Source of the DNA: Deltaproteobacteria bacterium
Lineage (GTDB): Bacteria > Myxococcota_A > Polyangia > Polyangiales > Ga0077539
NCBI GenBank assembly: GCA_016704445.1
Contig: JADJAE010000004.1
Span: 124,001 to 188,000 of the forward strand
Direction: 5' to 3'
DNA length: 64,000 nucleotides
Position numbers and translations under genes: made by a program. The notes under the pieces are model-generated. The model was not told the origin of the DNA. It did not search any database and saw only the letters and a list, made by a program, of their open reading frames with translations. Shown piece after piece: positions 7,656-17,294 of the stretch. Numbering within the stretch: the first letter of the stretch is position 1; each line of letters starts with the position of its first letter.

Positions 7656-9968
7656 GTGAGCGAGATTGGTTCGAGGGCGACGACGTCTCCCGATGCCCAG
7701 AGCCAGCCGGTGGAGCAGCTCCGGCAGCTCTGGAAGCACCGGTGGATCGTCATTTCCAGCGTGGCCCTGGCGCTGTGCCTCGACGCACTGTGGGTGCTCC
7801 GCCAGCCGAAGGTCTACGCCGCGACGGCGGTGCTGCAGTTCGAGCCCAACCCCCCGCGGCCGCTGGGCCGCCAGGTCGAGGACCTCGACTCCTCGGGCGT
7901 GGGTTCGTACTGGAACATCCGTGAGTATTACGAGACCCAGTATCGCGTGGTGAAGAGCCGCAGCGTGGCGGAGGGCGTGGTGCGCCGCCTCGGTCTGCAG
8001 CACGACCCGGATTTCATGGGCGTCCCCGCGTCGCGCCGGTCGAGCTTCCGCTCGGTGCCCGTGGCGACGGCGGCGATGATGCTGGTGGGCCGCATCCGAG
8101 TCGAGCCGGTGAAGGAGAGCCGGCTCATGAACATCGTGGTGGAGGATCACTCCCCCCGCCGCGCGCAGCTCCTGGCCAACACCCTCGTCGACGTCTACGT
8201 GCAGCGAAACCTCGACCACCGCCTCGGCAGCACCCGCGACGCCGTGCGCTGGCTGAGCAACCAGCTCGACGAGCTCCGGGAGAACCTCTCCCGCGCCGAG
8301 GACTCGCTCCAGACCTTCCGTCGCGAGCACAACATCGTCTCCGAGAACTTCATCGACCAGCGCAACATCCTGGGCAACCGCATCGCCCAGCTCTCCGAGG
8401 CCTTCACCCAGGCGCAGACCCGGCGCTTCGCCCTCGCGGCCCGCACCGCCGAGGTGCTGCGCGCCGAGCGCGACGTGCTGCGCTCGCTCCAGGCCGTCTC
8501 CGGTGGCAATGCCATCGACGCCCCGCTGGCCGAGCGCGTCCGCTGGCGCGACCAGGTCGGCGTCGCGATGTCGCAGCTCACGGCGCCGGAGTTCCTGACC
8601 TCGACGGTGCTCACCTCGATGCGCACGCAGTTCGAGATCGCTCTGCGCGAGGAGTCCACCTCGGAGATCCGCTACCTCCAGCAGTCGCTCGAGCTCCGGG
8701 GCGCCCGGGCCCGCACCAACTCCGTGGTGAGCCTCTTCCGCGCCGAGGTGGCCAACATCCGCGGCGCCACCGAGGCCGAGCTGCGCGGCGTGCAGCGCTC
8801 GGAGAACAGCATCCGCGCCGAGCTGCTGATCGCCCAGCGCCAGGCCGTCGAGCTCAACCAGCAGGAGATGATGTACTCGCGCCTCGCCCGGGAGCGCGAG
8901 AACCACTCCAAGATCTACGGCATCGTGCTGGAGCGCACCACCGAGGGCAACCTCATGCGCGACCTCCAGGTCAACAACATGAGCGTGCTGGAGTACGCCC
9001 TGCTCCCGGCGGTGCCGATCAAGCCCCGGGTGCCGCTCTCCCTCGCCGTGGGCGGCATCGCGGGCGTGATGCTCGGCCTCCTGGGCGCCGTGCTCGCCGT
9101 GCTGGCCGACCGCACCGTGCGCTCTCGCGCCGACGTCGAGGAGGGGCTGCGCACGCCGGTGCTCGGCTTCCTCCCGATGGTCAGCGGTAGGGGGATGCGC
9201 AACCAGTACAAGTACCGCTACGGCGACGTGCAGCCGCAGGAGGGCCCGGTCGAGAACCTCGACCTCGTGGTGCACTCGCACCCGACCTCGATGATCGCCG
9301 AGCTCGCGCGCGGCATCCGCACCAACCTGCTCTTCATGTCCCCCGACACGCCCTTCCAGACGCTGATGGTGACCAGCGCGTCGCCGCGCGAGGGCAAGAC
9401 CTTCACCGCGGTGAGCCTCGCCATCTCGCTGGCCCAGAGCGGCAAGCGGGTGCTGCTGGTCGACGCCGACCTGCGCCGCCCCCGCATCCACAAGGTCTTC
9501 AAGCTACGCCCCCCGGTGGGCCTCACCAGCGTCCTCATCGGCGAGGCTACGGCCGACGAGGCGCTCATCGAGACCGAGGTGCCCAACCTCTCGCTGCTCC
9601 CCTGCGGCCCCATCCCCCCGAACCCCGCGGAGCTGCTGCACAGTCAGAAGGCGAGCGAGCTCATGGTCTACCTGCGCACGCAGTTCGACCGCATCGTGTT
9701 CGACTCTCCGCCCATCACCGCGGTCACCGACGCCCTCGCGCTCGGCCCGCAGCTCGACGGCGTGGTGCTCGTGGTGCGCGTGCGCCAGACCCGGCGCGAC
9801 CAGGCCGCCGGGGTGCTCCGTCAGCTCCGCGCGCTCGGCAGCAAGGTCGTGGGCGTGGTCGTCAACGGCATCCAGCCCAACGACGACTCGCCCTCGTACT
9901 ACTACGCCGGGCAGTACGACTACTCGCCCCACCCCACCGAAGCCCCGGCCACCCGACCCGACGCCTGA
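7656..9968 (+). CDS. Polysaccharide co-polymerase with fused BY-kinase (Wzc/GumC-CpsD type)
   Basis: A 770-residue inner-membrane protein that controls chain length and export of capsule or exopolysaccharide. The N-terminal Wzz/PCP domain has a first membrane helix at about residues 34-48, then long periplasmic coiled-coil helices, then a second helix near residue 460. The cytoplasmic bacterial tyrosine-kinase domain shows Walker A (SASPREGKT, about 573-581), Walker A' (LLVDADLRRPR) and Walker B (IVFDSPP). A C-terminal Tyr cluster (YYYAGQYDY) is the usual autophosphorylation tail. The GTG start at 7656 has GGAG 8 bases upstream. A weak TTGTCG-N16-TACTAA promoter-like pair lies at 7600-7627. 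Confidence 0.95.
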   Translation: MSEIGSRATTSPDAQSQPVEQLRQLWKHRWIVISSVALALCLDALWVLRQPKVYAATAVLQFEPNPPRPLGRQVEDLDSSGVGSYWNIREYYETQYRVVKSRSVAEGVVRRLGLQHDPDFMGVPASRRSSFRSVPVATAAMMLVGRIRVEPVKESRLMNIVVEDHSPRRAQLLANTLVDVYVQRNLDHRLGSTRDAVRWLSNQLDELRENLSRAEDSLQTFRREHNIVSENFIDQRNILGNRIAQLSEAFTQAQTRRFALAARTAEVLRAERDVLRSLQAVSGGNAIDAPLAERVRWRDQVGVAMSQLTAPEFLTSTVLTSMRTQFEIALREESTSEIRYLQQSLELRGARARTNSVVSLFRAEVANIRGATEAELRGVQRSENSIRAELLIAQRQAVELNQQEMMYSRLARERENHSKIYGIVLERTTEGNLMRDLQVNNMSVLEYALLPAVPIKPRVPLSLAVGGIAGVMLGLLGAVLAVLADRTVRSRADVEEGLRTPVLGFLPMVSGRGMRNQYKYRYGDVQPQEGPVENLDLVVHSHPTSMIAELARGIRTNLLFMSPDTPFQTLMVTSASPREGKTFTAVSLAISLAQSGKRVLLVDADLRRPRIHKVFKLRPPVGLTSVLIGEATADEALIETEVPNLSLLPCGPIPPNPAELLHSQKASELMVYLRTQFDRIVFDSPPITAVTDALALGPQLDGVVLVVRVRQTRRDQAAGVLRQLRALGSKVVGVVVNGIQPNDDSPSYYYAGQYDYSPHPTEAPATRPDA

Positions 9969-9982
9969 TACGGCCGCCGCGC

Positions 9983-10606
9983 TCAGCGGAAGTCGAAGGA
10001 GGCGACCAGGTCGTCGAAGGCCGGCGCCGCGCCAGCGAGCGTCGATCGAGGCCCGGTGAGCTTGAAGAACCACGGCCCGTTGGGGGTCTCGACGATCGCC
10101 GCGAGCAGCGCGTAGTTGTGCCTGGCGGGCTCCGGGGCCGAGCCGGGCGTCCCCATGCCGCCTCCGGCGAAGCGCCCCTGGACGCGGGTGATGGTCACGT
10201 TGAGCCCGCGGACGGTGCGGGTCTCGCGCGTGGCGACCGAGGCGCTCGGTCGGCCGTCGGGCTGCGCGAACTGCCCGTACCAGCGCGACAGGTTGTTCTC
10301 GATCGAGCCTCCCATGCCCGCGCCGAACCAGAACACCGTCAGCTCGCCTTCGCCGTCGGGGCCAGGGACGACGTACTGCGCCTTGCGCATCGCCGACGAG
10401 GGTGAGCCGCGACGCCAGGAGGCCGGGTCGGTCCAGCGAAGGGTGCCCGTGTGCGGGGCGGCGTGGGGGGTCACACCCGGAACGGCGGCGGCTCTGGTCG
10501 CTGGGGCGCTGGCCTGCGCGGGAGGCGCCGGGGGTTCGGGTGCCACGTTGCGGCAGGCGGCGAGGCTGAGCAGGGCGAGGAGGGGGAGGGCGGGGTGCTG
10601 GGTCAT
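9983..10606 (-). CDS. Putative lipoprotein of unknown function
   Basis: A 207-residue protein with a short hydrophobic signal ending in a LAAC lipobox (Cys18), then an Ala/Pro-rich linker. The globular part has a repeated aromatic/Gly pattern (VFWFGAGMGGS, WYGQFAQPDG) that I do not recognise. It sits 13 bp downstream of a MYXO-CTERM gene on the same strand and converges on the BY-kinase gene with a 14-bp gap. Likely outer-membrane or periplasmic; function unknown. Confidence 0.75.
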   Translation of the reverse strand: MTQHPALPLLALLSLAACRNVAPEPPAPPAQASAPATRAAAVPGVTPHAAPHTGTLRWTDPASWRRGSPSSAMRKAQYVVPGPDGEGELTVFWFGAGMGGSIENNLSRWYGQFAQPDGRPSASVATRETRTVRGLNVTITRVQGRFAGGGMGTPGSAPEPARHNYALLAAIVETPNGPWFFKLTGPRSTLAGAAPAFDDLVASFDFR

Positions 10607-10619
10607 CGTGAGGTGCGCG

Positions 10620-11837
10620 TCAGATAGCGCGAGGGCGTCGGCGACGCCGAAGGAAACCGACCGCGGCCACCGCGCCGAGGGCGAGGCAGCGGCCGAGGGG
10701 CGAGCGCCCGGGGCTCGGGGGCACCGCGCAGCCGCAGCCGCCGATGGGGCCCGCGCGACCGTCGAGGCGGTTCTCCCGGCCGCAGCGCCAGCCTTCGCAG
10801 ACCTCCTCGGCGGGCACGTCGGAGACGCCCGCGTCGAGGGCGACGATCACGTCGGGCGGAGGCACGGGCACGTCCACCGGGGGCTTCGTCGGGACGTCCA
10901 CGCCGGTGTCCTCGGGCCCGAGGTCGCGGATCCATCCCATGTCGGGGGCGGTGTCCCGGGGCACGTCGACGCCGGTGTCGAAGCCGCCTCCGTCGAGGCC
11001 CGCGTCCACGCCGCCGTCGATCTCCCGGCGGCAGGTGTTGCTGCACCCGTCGCCGGAGCGGGTGTTGCCGTCGTCGCACTCCTCGCCGCGCTCGATCATG
11101 CGGTTGCCGCACATCGCCACGGTTCCGCCTCGGATCTGGAACTGCCACAGCCCGGGCACGCCGACGTTGGAGGTGGTGCAGACGTTGAGGATGTCGCGGG
11201 AGAACGACCCCGGGAGCGCGAAGAAGTCCCGGAGGTTGCCTGCGTCGAAGCCTGCCTGGGCGGGGGTTCCGCCGAAGCCGCCGGTGCCGCCGGAGGCGTC
11301 GCCGGTGGTCCACTGGCAGCGCTCGTAGCGAAACTCCACGTCGAAGTCGCCCGGGTTGCGGGCGCGCTGGTCGGTGAGCACCAGCTGGAAGGAGTTGAGC
11401 AGGTTGTCGTGGGAGGCGTAGTAGCCGACCAGGTGCCAGGTCGCGATGAAGCGCCCGGGCTCGAGAAACCAGTGGACGTTGTTGCGCGCGGGCATGCCCT
11501 GGCCGCGGGTGTCCACGTCGGCCCAGAAGGGCGCGATCATCGGCTGCGAGGCGACCGGGAAGCGCACCGGGGTATAGACCCCGAGCGCGCGGTTGAAGGT
11601 GATGTTGCCGTTGTTGTTCAGGTAGAGCGCCCGGTAGACGCTCCCGAAGAACCACAGGCCCTCCGGGAACTGCCGGTCGACCGTGATGATCCCGGTGGAG
11701 CCGTCGTCGTTGGGGTCGAGCGCGTTGGTGCCGAAGCCCGCCGGTCCGCCGAGGCCTCGAATCAGCGGGATCGCGCCCGCCGGGGTCGAGGCGAGCGAGA
11801 GCGCGAGGCCCACGAGAGGTAAGCGAAGGAGGTTCAT
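10620..11837 (-). CDS. Secreted NIDO-like / DUF4215 protein with MYXO-CTERM anchor
   Basis: A 405-residue exported protein. A signal peptide ends near the AGA site at residue 23. A nidogen-like region follows (LYLNNNGNITFN, then a segment with APFWADVDTRG). Next is a DUF4215 myxobacterial Cys-rich repeat (CGNRMIERGEECDDGN and following Cys), an Asp/Val/Pro linker, and a MYXO-CTERM tail: GCGC, a hydrophobic helix and RRRRRP. MYXO-CTERM tails are thought to be processed by a rhombosortase-like system and retain proteins at the cell surface. The ATG at 11837 is preceded by AGGA. The frame is open far upstream, but that part is antisense to leuS. Confidence 0.85.
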   Translation of the reverse strand: MNLLRLPLVGLALSLASTPAGAIPLIRGLGGPAGFGTNALDPNDDGSTGIITVDRQFPEGLWFFGSVYRALYLNNNGNITFNRALGVYTPVRFPVASQPMIAPFWADVDTRGQGMPARNNVHWFLEPGRFIATWHLVGYYASHDNLLNSFQLVLTDQRARNPGDFDVEFRYERCQWTTGDASGGTGGFGGTPAQAGFDAGNLRDFFALPGSFSRDILNVCTTSNVGVPGLWQFQIRGGTVAMCGNRMIERGEECDDGNTRSGDGCSNTCRREIDGGVDAGLDGGGFDTGVDVPRDTAPDMGWIRDLGPEDTGVDVPTKPPVDVPVPPPDVIVALDAGVSDVPAEEVCEGWRCGRENRLDGRAGPIGGCGCAVPPSPGRSPLGRCLALGAVAAVGFLRRRRRPRAI

Positions 11838-11957
11838 GGCGGCGATCCTGCTACGGTCGGGCTCCGCCTGTCGAACGCGGGTCCGGCGCCACGCCGCGCC
11901 GCGCCGCGATGGCCCGTATTGCACCGACTCGCCCCGTGCGCGTAGACAGGGGGCCCT

Positions 11958-14517
11958 ATGCCGTACCGCCCTTCCGAGATCGAGCCGCTCTGGCAGGACC
12001 ACTGGGAGAAGCACGACAGCTACGTCGCGCGCATCGTCCCGGGGCAGCCGAAGTTCTATGCGCTGGACATGTTCCCGTACCCGAGCGGGAAGGGCCTCCA
12101 CGTGGGGCACCCCGCGGGCTACACGGCCAGCGACGTGGTGTGCCGCTTCAAGCGCGCCCGCGGCTTCAACGTGCTGCACCCCATCGGCTACGACTCCTTC
12201 GGGCTCCCCGCCGAGCAGCGCGCCATCGACGAGGGCATCGCCCCGCAGGTGTCCACCGCGGAGGCCATCGAGACCTTCCGACGCCAGCTCAAGCGCCTCG
12301 GCTACTCCTATGACTGGTCGCGGGAGATCTCCACCGCCGACCCGGCCTACTACAAGTGGACCCAGTGGATCTTCACCCGCCTCTACGCGAAGCGCATCGC
12401 GTACGTGGGCGAAGGGTTCGTCAACTGGTGCTCCGCGCTGGGGACGGTGCTCGCCAACGACGAGGTCATCGACGGCAAGAGCGAGCGCGGTGGCCACCCC
12501 GTCGAGCGCAGGCGCATGTCGCAGTGGATGCTGCGCATCTCGGCCTACGCCGACCGGCTGCTCTCGGGCCTCGACACCATCGACTGGCCCGAGGCCACCA
12601 AGACCGCGCAGCGCGAGTGGATCGGCCGCTCCGAGGGGGCCTTCGTCGACTTCGCGGTGGAGGGCTCCAGCGAGAAGGTCACGGTCTTCACCACGCGCCC
12701 CGACACGCTCTTCGGAGCGACCTACCTGGTGCTCGCCCCGGAGCACTCGCTGGTCGACGGCTTCACCACCGCCGCGCAGCGCGAGGCCGTCGCGGCCTAC
12801 CAGAAGCGCACCGCGGGGCGAAGCGAGCGCGACCGTCAGGCGAGCAAGGAGAAGACCGGCGTCGACACCGGAGCGAGGGCCATCAACCCGGCGACGGGCG
12901 AGGCCATCCCGGTGTGGATCGCGGACTACGTCATCGCTGGCTACGGCACCGGCGCGATCATGGCGGTGCCGGGTCACGACGAGCGCGACTGGGAGTTCGC
13001 GAAGGCGATGGGGTTGCCCGTCGTCGAGGTGATCTCCGGCGGCGACGTGGCGAAGGCCGCGTACGCGGGCGACGGGGCGATGGTGAACAGCGGGCCCTTC
13101 GACGGGACGGCCACCGCGGGCGGCGAGGCGATCCGGAAGGTGACCGCGTGGCTCGCGGAGAAGGGCTGCGCCAAGGCGACGGTGAACTTCAAGATCCGCG
13201 ACTGGACCTTCGCGCGGCAGCGCTACTGGGGAGAGCCCATCCCGGTGCTGAAGGACGGCGAGCAGGTGGTGCGGGCGCTCACGCTCGACGAGCTCCCGCT
13301 GGAGCTGCCCCCGGTGGCCGACTACGCCCCCACCGGCACCGGCGAGTCGCCGCTGGCTCGTGCGGTGAACTGGCTCGACGTCGACGATCCGGTCACGGGC
13401 CGACACCTGCGCCGCGAGGTCGACACCATGCCCGGCTCGGCGGGCTCGAGCTGGTACTTCCTGCGGTACTGCGACCCGCACAACGACCAGGAGTTCTGCT
13501 CTCGCGAGGCCAGCGACTACTGGATGCCCGTCGACCTCTACGTGGGCGGCGCGGAGCACCGGGTGGGGCACCTGCTGTACTCGCGCATGTGGCAGAAGGC
13601 CCTCTTCGACGAGGGCTTCGTGCGCGACGAGGAGCCCTTCGCCAAGCTGCGCCACCAGGGGATGGTGCTCGCGAGGACCTTCTACACCGCCGGGGAGAGC
13701 GGGAAGTTCAACCACCTGACGATCCCCGAGAGCGTGGTGAAGGACGACGACCGGACGGCCCTCATCCGGGCGGCCGGGCACGACGAGCCGGTGGCCGCGG
13801 AGGTGCGCTGGGAGAAGATGTCCAAGCGCAAGGGCAACGTGGTGAACCCCGACGACATCATCGACCTGTACGGGGTCGACGCGCTGCGGGTGTACCTCTG
13901 CTTCCTCACGCCGCTGGAGAGCGACAAGCCCTGGCAGACGAGCCAGCTCGAGGCGCAGCACGACTGGCTGAAGCGCGTCTGGAGGCTCTTCTTCGAGGGC
14001 GACGACGACGTCCCCCGGGCGCAGGACGTCGCCCCGACGCCCGACGAGCTCAAGCTGCTGCACCGCGCGGTGGACAAGGTCACCCGCGACATCGAGGCGC
14101 TCAGCCTCAACACGGCCATCTCCGCGCTGCACGTCGCCACGCGCGACCTCGCCCGCATGGGGACGCGCTCTCGGGAGGTGCTCGCCCCGTTGGCACAGCT
14201 CGTGGCGCCCTTCGCTCCGCACCTCGCGGAGACCCTCTGGACCCGCGGCGCGGCGCAAGCCCGTGACGCCGGGTGGGGTGGCCTATGAGCCCTGGCCGGT
14301 GGCCGACGCGAAGTGGCTGGTCGACGACACGGTCACCATCGGCGTGCAGGTCAACGGCAAGACTGCGGGAACGATCGAGCTGGCGCTCGACGCCGACGAG
14401 GAGACGGCCGTCGCGGCGGCGAAGGCGCTGGATTCAGTGGGTCGTCAGCTCGCAGGGAAGAGCGTCGCCAAGGTGATCTACAAGGCAGGGAAGATCCTCA
14501 ACCTCATCGCGAAGTGA
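11958..14517 (+). CDS. leuS: Leucyl-tRNA synthetase, one frame break near the 3' end
   Basis: Charges tRNA-Leu. The class I HIGH-type signature is HVGH near residue 46, and the second signature is KMSKRKGN near residue 619. The CP1 editing region has TTRPDTLFGATY, and the tRNA-anticodon-binding region follows. The frame runs 11958-14288. The C-terminal ~80 residues (from VTPGGVAYEPWPVAD) continue in the +1 frame from about 14263 to 14517, matching the usual EPWPVAD and IYKAGKILNLIAK ending. Since LeuRS is essential and both parts are well conserved, an assembly indel at about 14245-14265 is likelier than a pseudogene. Convergent with the next gene. Confidence 0.95.
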
Positions 14518-14524
14518 AGTGCAC

Positions 14525-14542
14525 GGGGGGCACAGACCCCCC
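14525..14542. terminator. GC-only hairpin between convergent genes
   Basis: GGGGGG (14525-14530) and CCCCCC (14537-14542) flank a CACAGA loop in the 35-bp gap between leuS and the convergent zinc-ribbon gene. It could serve both strands. No T-tract follows, so it is at best a Rho-independent-like or pausing hairpin. Confidence 0.35.
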
Positions 14543-14552
14543 TCGCGCGGCA

Positions 14553-15197
14553 TCAGGCGATGGGCGGCCAGATCGAGCTGACGCCCGGGTCCTCCGGCAG
14601 GAACACCACCCACAGCGGCTCGCCCGGCTGGCGCAGCGCGTTCACGATGTCCCAGCCCTTGGTCGAGCCGCCCAGGGCCTGACCGTTCACGTAGAACACG
14701 TACTCGACGCGGTAGGGGTTGAGGCCGTTGATGTTCTCGCTGAAGTCCTGCCGGACGCCGACGAGCTGGCCCTCGGCGACGAGGCCTCGGGTGAGCGCGT
14801 CGATCTGCCGCAGGGCCGACTTGCGCGAGCCCGAGCGGAGCGCCCAGCCGATGCCGCCGAAGAGCGCGCCGAAGGCGAAGAACGAGAGGCCCAGCGGCAG
14901 GAGCACGAAGCACAGCCCGAGGCCGATCGTCGCGAACACCGCCCCGAGGGCCGCGAAGATGGTGCCGACCATGGCGCCGACGTTCTTCCACAGCAGCAGC
15001 TCTCGCGTGTAGCGCTCGGGCAGCCGACGAGGCGCAGGCGGGGGCGCCGCCGCGCGCGTCGGGCCAGGCGGGGCGGGCAGCGCGCCGCCGCAGTTGCCGC
15101 ACTCGACAGCGACCATCCCGGCGGGCCAGTGGTGCCTGCACCACGGACAGGTCACCCCCGCAGCGCCAGGCGCCGCAAACATCCCATGCTGCATCAT
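14553..15197 (-). CDS. Zinc-ribbon membrane protein with DUF3592-like domain
   Basis: About 214 residues. An N-terminal treble-clef/zinc-ribbon has two Cys pairs (CPWC and CGNC). A Pro-rich linker, two adjacent hydrophobic helices (residues about 75-120) and a C-terminal region with RVEYVFYVNGQ and WVVFLPEDP resemble the DUF3592 fold. The start is one of two tandem ATGs (15197 or 15194), both served by GGAGG. Probably an inner-membrane protein with a cytoplasmic metal-binding head; role unknown. Confidence 0.75.
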   Translation of the reverse strand: MMQHGMFAAPGAAGVTCPWCRHHWPAGMVAVECGNCGGALPAPPGPTRAAAPPPAPRRLPERYTRELLLWKNVGAMVGTIFAALGAVFATIGLGLCFVLLPLGLSFFAFGALFGGIGWALRSGSRKSALRQIDALTRGLVAEGQLVGVRQDFSENINGLNPYRVEYVFYVNGQALGGSTKGWDIVNALRQPGEPLWVVFLPEDPGVSSIWPPIA

Positions 15198-15256
15198 CGT
15201 GACCTCCAATGTTCCGGGTACACCATCGGGCGGCCCCAGGCCAACGGGGCGACGCG

Positions 15257-16609
15257 TCAGACGCTCCGTCGCCCGCACGGAAGCTCGATGGCGACGGTGG
15301 TCCCGCTCGCCGAGGGGAGCAGCCTCGCCTCGCCGCCGTGCTTGCGCGCGACGTCCGCCACGAAGGCCAGCCCGAGGCCCGTCTGCGACCCCGGCGTCGA
15401 GCCCCGGTAGAAGGGCTCGAACACCTTCGCCCGCTCCTCCTCCGGGATGCCCGGGCCCTCGTCGTGGACCACCAGCCGACACGCGCCGTCACCGCCGCGG
15501 GCGCTGATCTCCACGCGGCTCCCCGACGGGGCGAAGCGGATCGAGTTGTCCACCAGGTTCTCCAGCGCCTGCGAGACCAGCAGCGGATCGCACCGGCACG
15601 GCACCGTCGCGTCGCCCTCCACGACGAGGCTGATCCCCGCGGCGTCGGCGGCCGTCGACAGCCGCTCGACGACGTCGCGGAGCACCGAGCGCAGGTCGAC
15701 GTCCTGCAGATCGATGGGCTGCGAGCGAAGGCTCTCGAAGTCCAGCAGCTTGCGGGCGAGCAGCGTCAGACGCTCGGTCTCCTTGCGCGCCATCTCCAGG
15801 GCCTCGCGGAGCTGACCCACGTCGCGAGGGCGCCGCAGCGCCAGGTCGATCTCGGTGCGGAGCACGGCGAGCGGAGTGCGGAGCTGGTGCGCCGCGTTGG
15901 CCAGGAAGCGCTCGTGGGCGAGCCGCTGCTCGTGAAGAAAGCGCGCGGCGTCGGTGAGCGCGCGGCCCAGCGTGGCGAGCTCGTCGGCGCCCTCCGCGCG
16001 GCGCTCGGGCGGAGGCGCGGCGCCGCCGATCGAGGGCACGAAGCCGATGAGGTCGGTCACCCGCCGGGCGAGGCTGCGCGCCTGCGCATACAGCACGAAG
16101 GCCAGCAGGAGCGTGATGACCGCGACCGTCCCTCCGATGGCCTGGTAGAACGATCGCATCGTCGCCTCGACCGGGTCGAGCGAGGCCACGAGGTGCAGGG
16201 TGTAGAGCCCGTCCCCGGGGCGGGACACGCCAAGCGTCAGCGTGCGACGGCGGGAGTCGGGCGACTCCAGCCGAGGGTGACCGGGGCCCGCTGCGCGAGG
16301 CACCGGCGTCGGAGAGCGACCCTCCGGCACGGTCATGACCACCCGGCCCAGCGGGTCGATGAGGGAGGTCTCCGGCGCGAAGGCCATCACCTCCGCCGCC
16401 AGCGCCGAGCGCGGCATGTGGACGTGCGGTCGGCCATCGGGTCCGTCGAAGAGGCTGACCGACTCCACCGCCGCCTGCGCCAGGAGCCGGCGGTCGACGT
16501 CCTGCACCAGTGAGCGACGGAAGAGCCCGCCCGCGATGGTCACCGAGCAGAGCAGGCCCGCGAGCGGCAGCACCACGCCGAGCGCGAGGATGCGCGGTAC
16601 GAGCTTCAT
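15257..16609 (-). CDS. Two-component sensor histidine kinase (metal-efflux operon)
   Basis: A 450-residue EnvZ/CusS-class kinase. It has two membrane helices (about residues 8-28 and 160-180) around a periplasmic sensor segment and a HAMP-like region. The H-box is FLANAAHQLRTPL (His near residue 243), the N-box NLVDNSIRFAP, with G1 DEGPGIP and G2 GLGLAF. The start overlaps the stop of the response-regulator gene by 4 bp. As the last gene of a cusB-cusA-regulator-kinase operon it most likely senses periplasmic metal (copper/silver or zinc/cobalt/nickel type), an inference from context. Confidence 0.93.
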   Translation of the reverse strand: MKLVPRILALGVVLPLAGLLCSVTIAGGLFRRSLVQDVDRRLLAQAAVESVSLFDGPDGRPHVHMPRSALAAEVMAFAPETSLIDPLGRVVMTVPEGRSPTPVPRAAGPGHPRLESPDSRRRTLTLGVSRPGDGLYTLHLVASLDPVEATMRSFYQAIGGTVAVITLLLAFVLYAQARSLARRVTDLIGFVPSIGGAAPPPERRAEGADELATLGRALTDAARFLHEQRLAHERFLANAAHQLRTPLAVLRTEIDLALRRPRDVGQLREALEMARKETERLTLLARKLLDFESLRSQPIDLQDVDLRSVLRDVVERLSTAADAAGISLVVEGDATVPCRCDPLLVSQALENLVDNSIRFAPSGSRVEISARGGDGACRLVVHDEGPGIPEEERAKVFEPFYRGSTPGSQTGLGLAFVADVARKHGGEARLLPSASGTTVAIELPCGRRSV

Positions 16610-17294
16610 CGCTCAGGGGACGGAGCGACCAGGAGGCGGTATCCGCTGCCCCGCACCGTGGCGATGGACACCCGGCGGGCGCCCGCGGACTCGAGCTTCA
16701 ATCGAAGGTAGCCGACGTACACGTCGACCACGTTGGCGTCGCCCTCGTAGTGTGCGCCCCACACCTTGGAGAGCAGCTCGCTGCGGGTGCGGATGTCCCC
16801 GGGGCGCTCGGTGAACGCGCTCAGCAGCTGAAACTCCCGGCTGGTGAGCTCGACCGCGCCGGACGGCCCGATGAGCTGCCGGCGCGCTCGCTGAAACTGC
16901 AGGTCGCCCAGCGCCGTGGCGCCGGTCGCCCCGCGGAGGCCCGACGGTGCAGCGCCTCGAGCCGGGCGATGAGCTCCTCGAAGTCGAAGGGCTTCACCAG
17001 GAAGTCATCGGCGCCGGTGCGGAGCGCGAGAACCTTCTCGCCGGACGATCCTCGCGCGGTGAGCATCAGCACAGGGGTCGCGAGCCCTTCGGCGCGCCAG
17101 GTGCGCAGCAGCGTGATGCCGTCGGCGTCGGGCAGTCCCCAGTCCAGGATGATCACGTCGTAGTCGGCGTACCGCACGCTCTCCGTCGCCCTCGCGGCGG
17201 AGTCGCAGGTGTCCACCGTGTGGCCCTCCTCGGTGAGCCCGCGCCGTAGGAGCTGGCTCATGCGCGGCTCGTCCTCGATGACCAGCACCTTCAT
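16606..17294 (-). CDS. OmpR-family response regulator, frameshifted
   Basis: Receiver plus winged-helix DNA-binding domain, about 229 residues if corrected. The receiver has IEDEP at its N-terminus, phospho-acceptor Asp51 in ILDWGLP, and Lys in VKPFDFEEL. After EALHRRA (about 16945) the frame changes: the DNA-binding half continues in another frame as GATALGDLQF through LTSREFQLL, VDVYVGYLRLKL and VRGSGYRLL. The total length (689 bp) is one base short of a whole number of codons, so a single missing base explains it. ATG at 17294 overlaps the pump gene stop; its own stop overlaps the kinase start (ATGA at both ends). Expected to activate this efflux operon. Confidence 0.88.

Noticed and set aside
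4983..9491. A 1502-codon open frame on the minus strand
   Set aside because: It is antisense to the ligase and BY-kinase genes, with Arg/His/Glu/Ala-rich low-complexity translation typical of shadow frames in high-GC DNA.
11838..14258. Upstream extension of the NIDO-like gene to over 1200 codons
   Set aside because: The extension is antisense to leuS, and the signal peptide at 11837 marks the real start.
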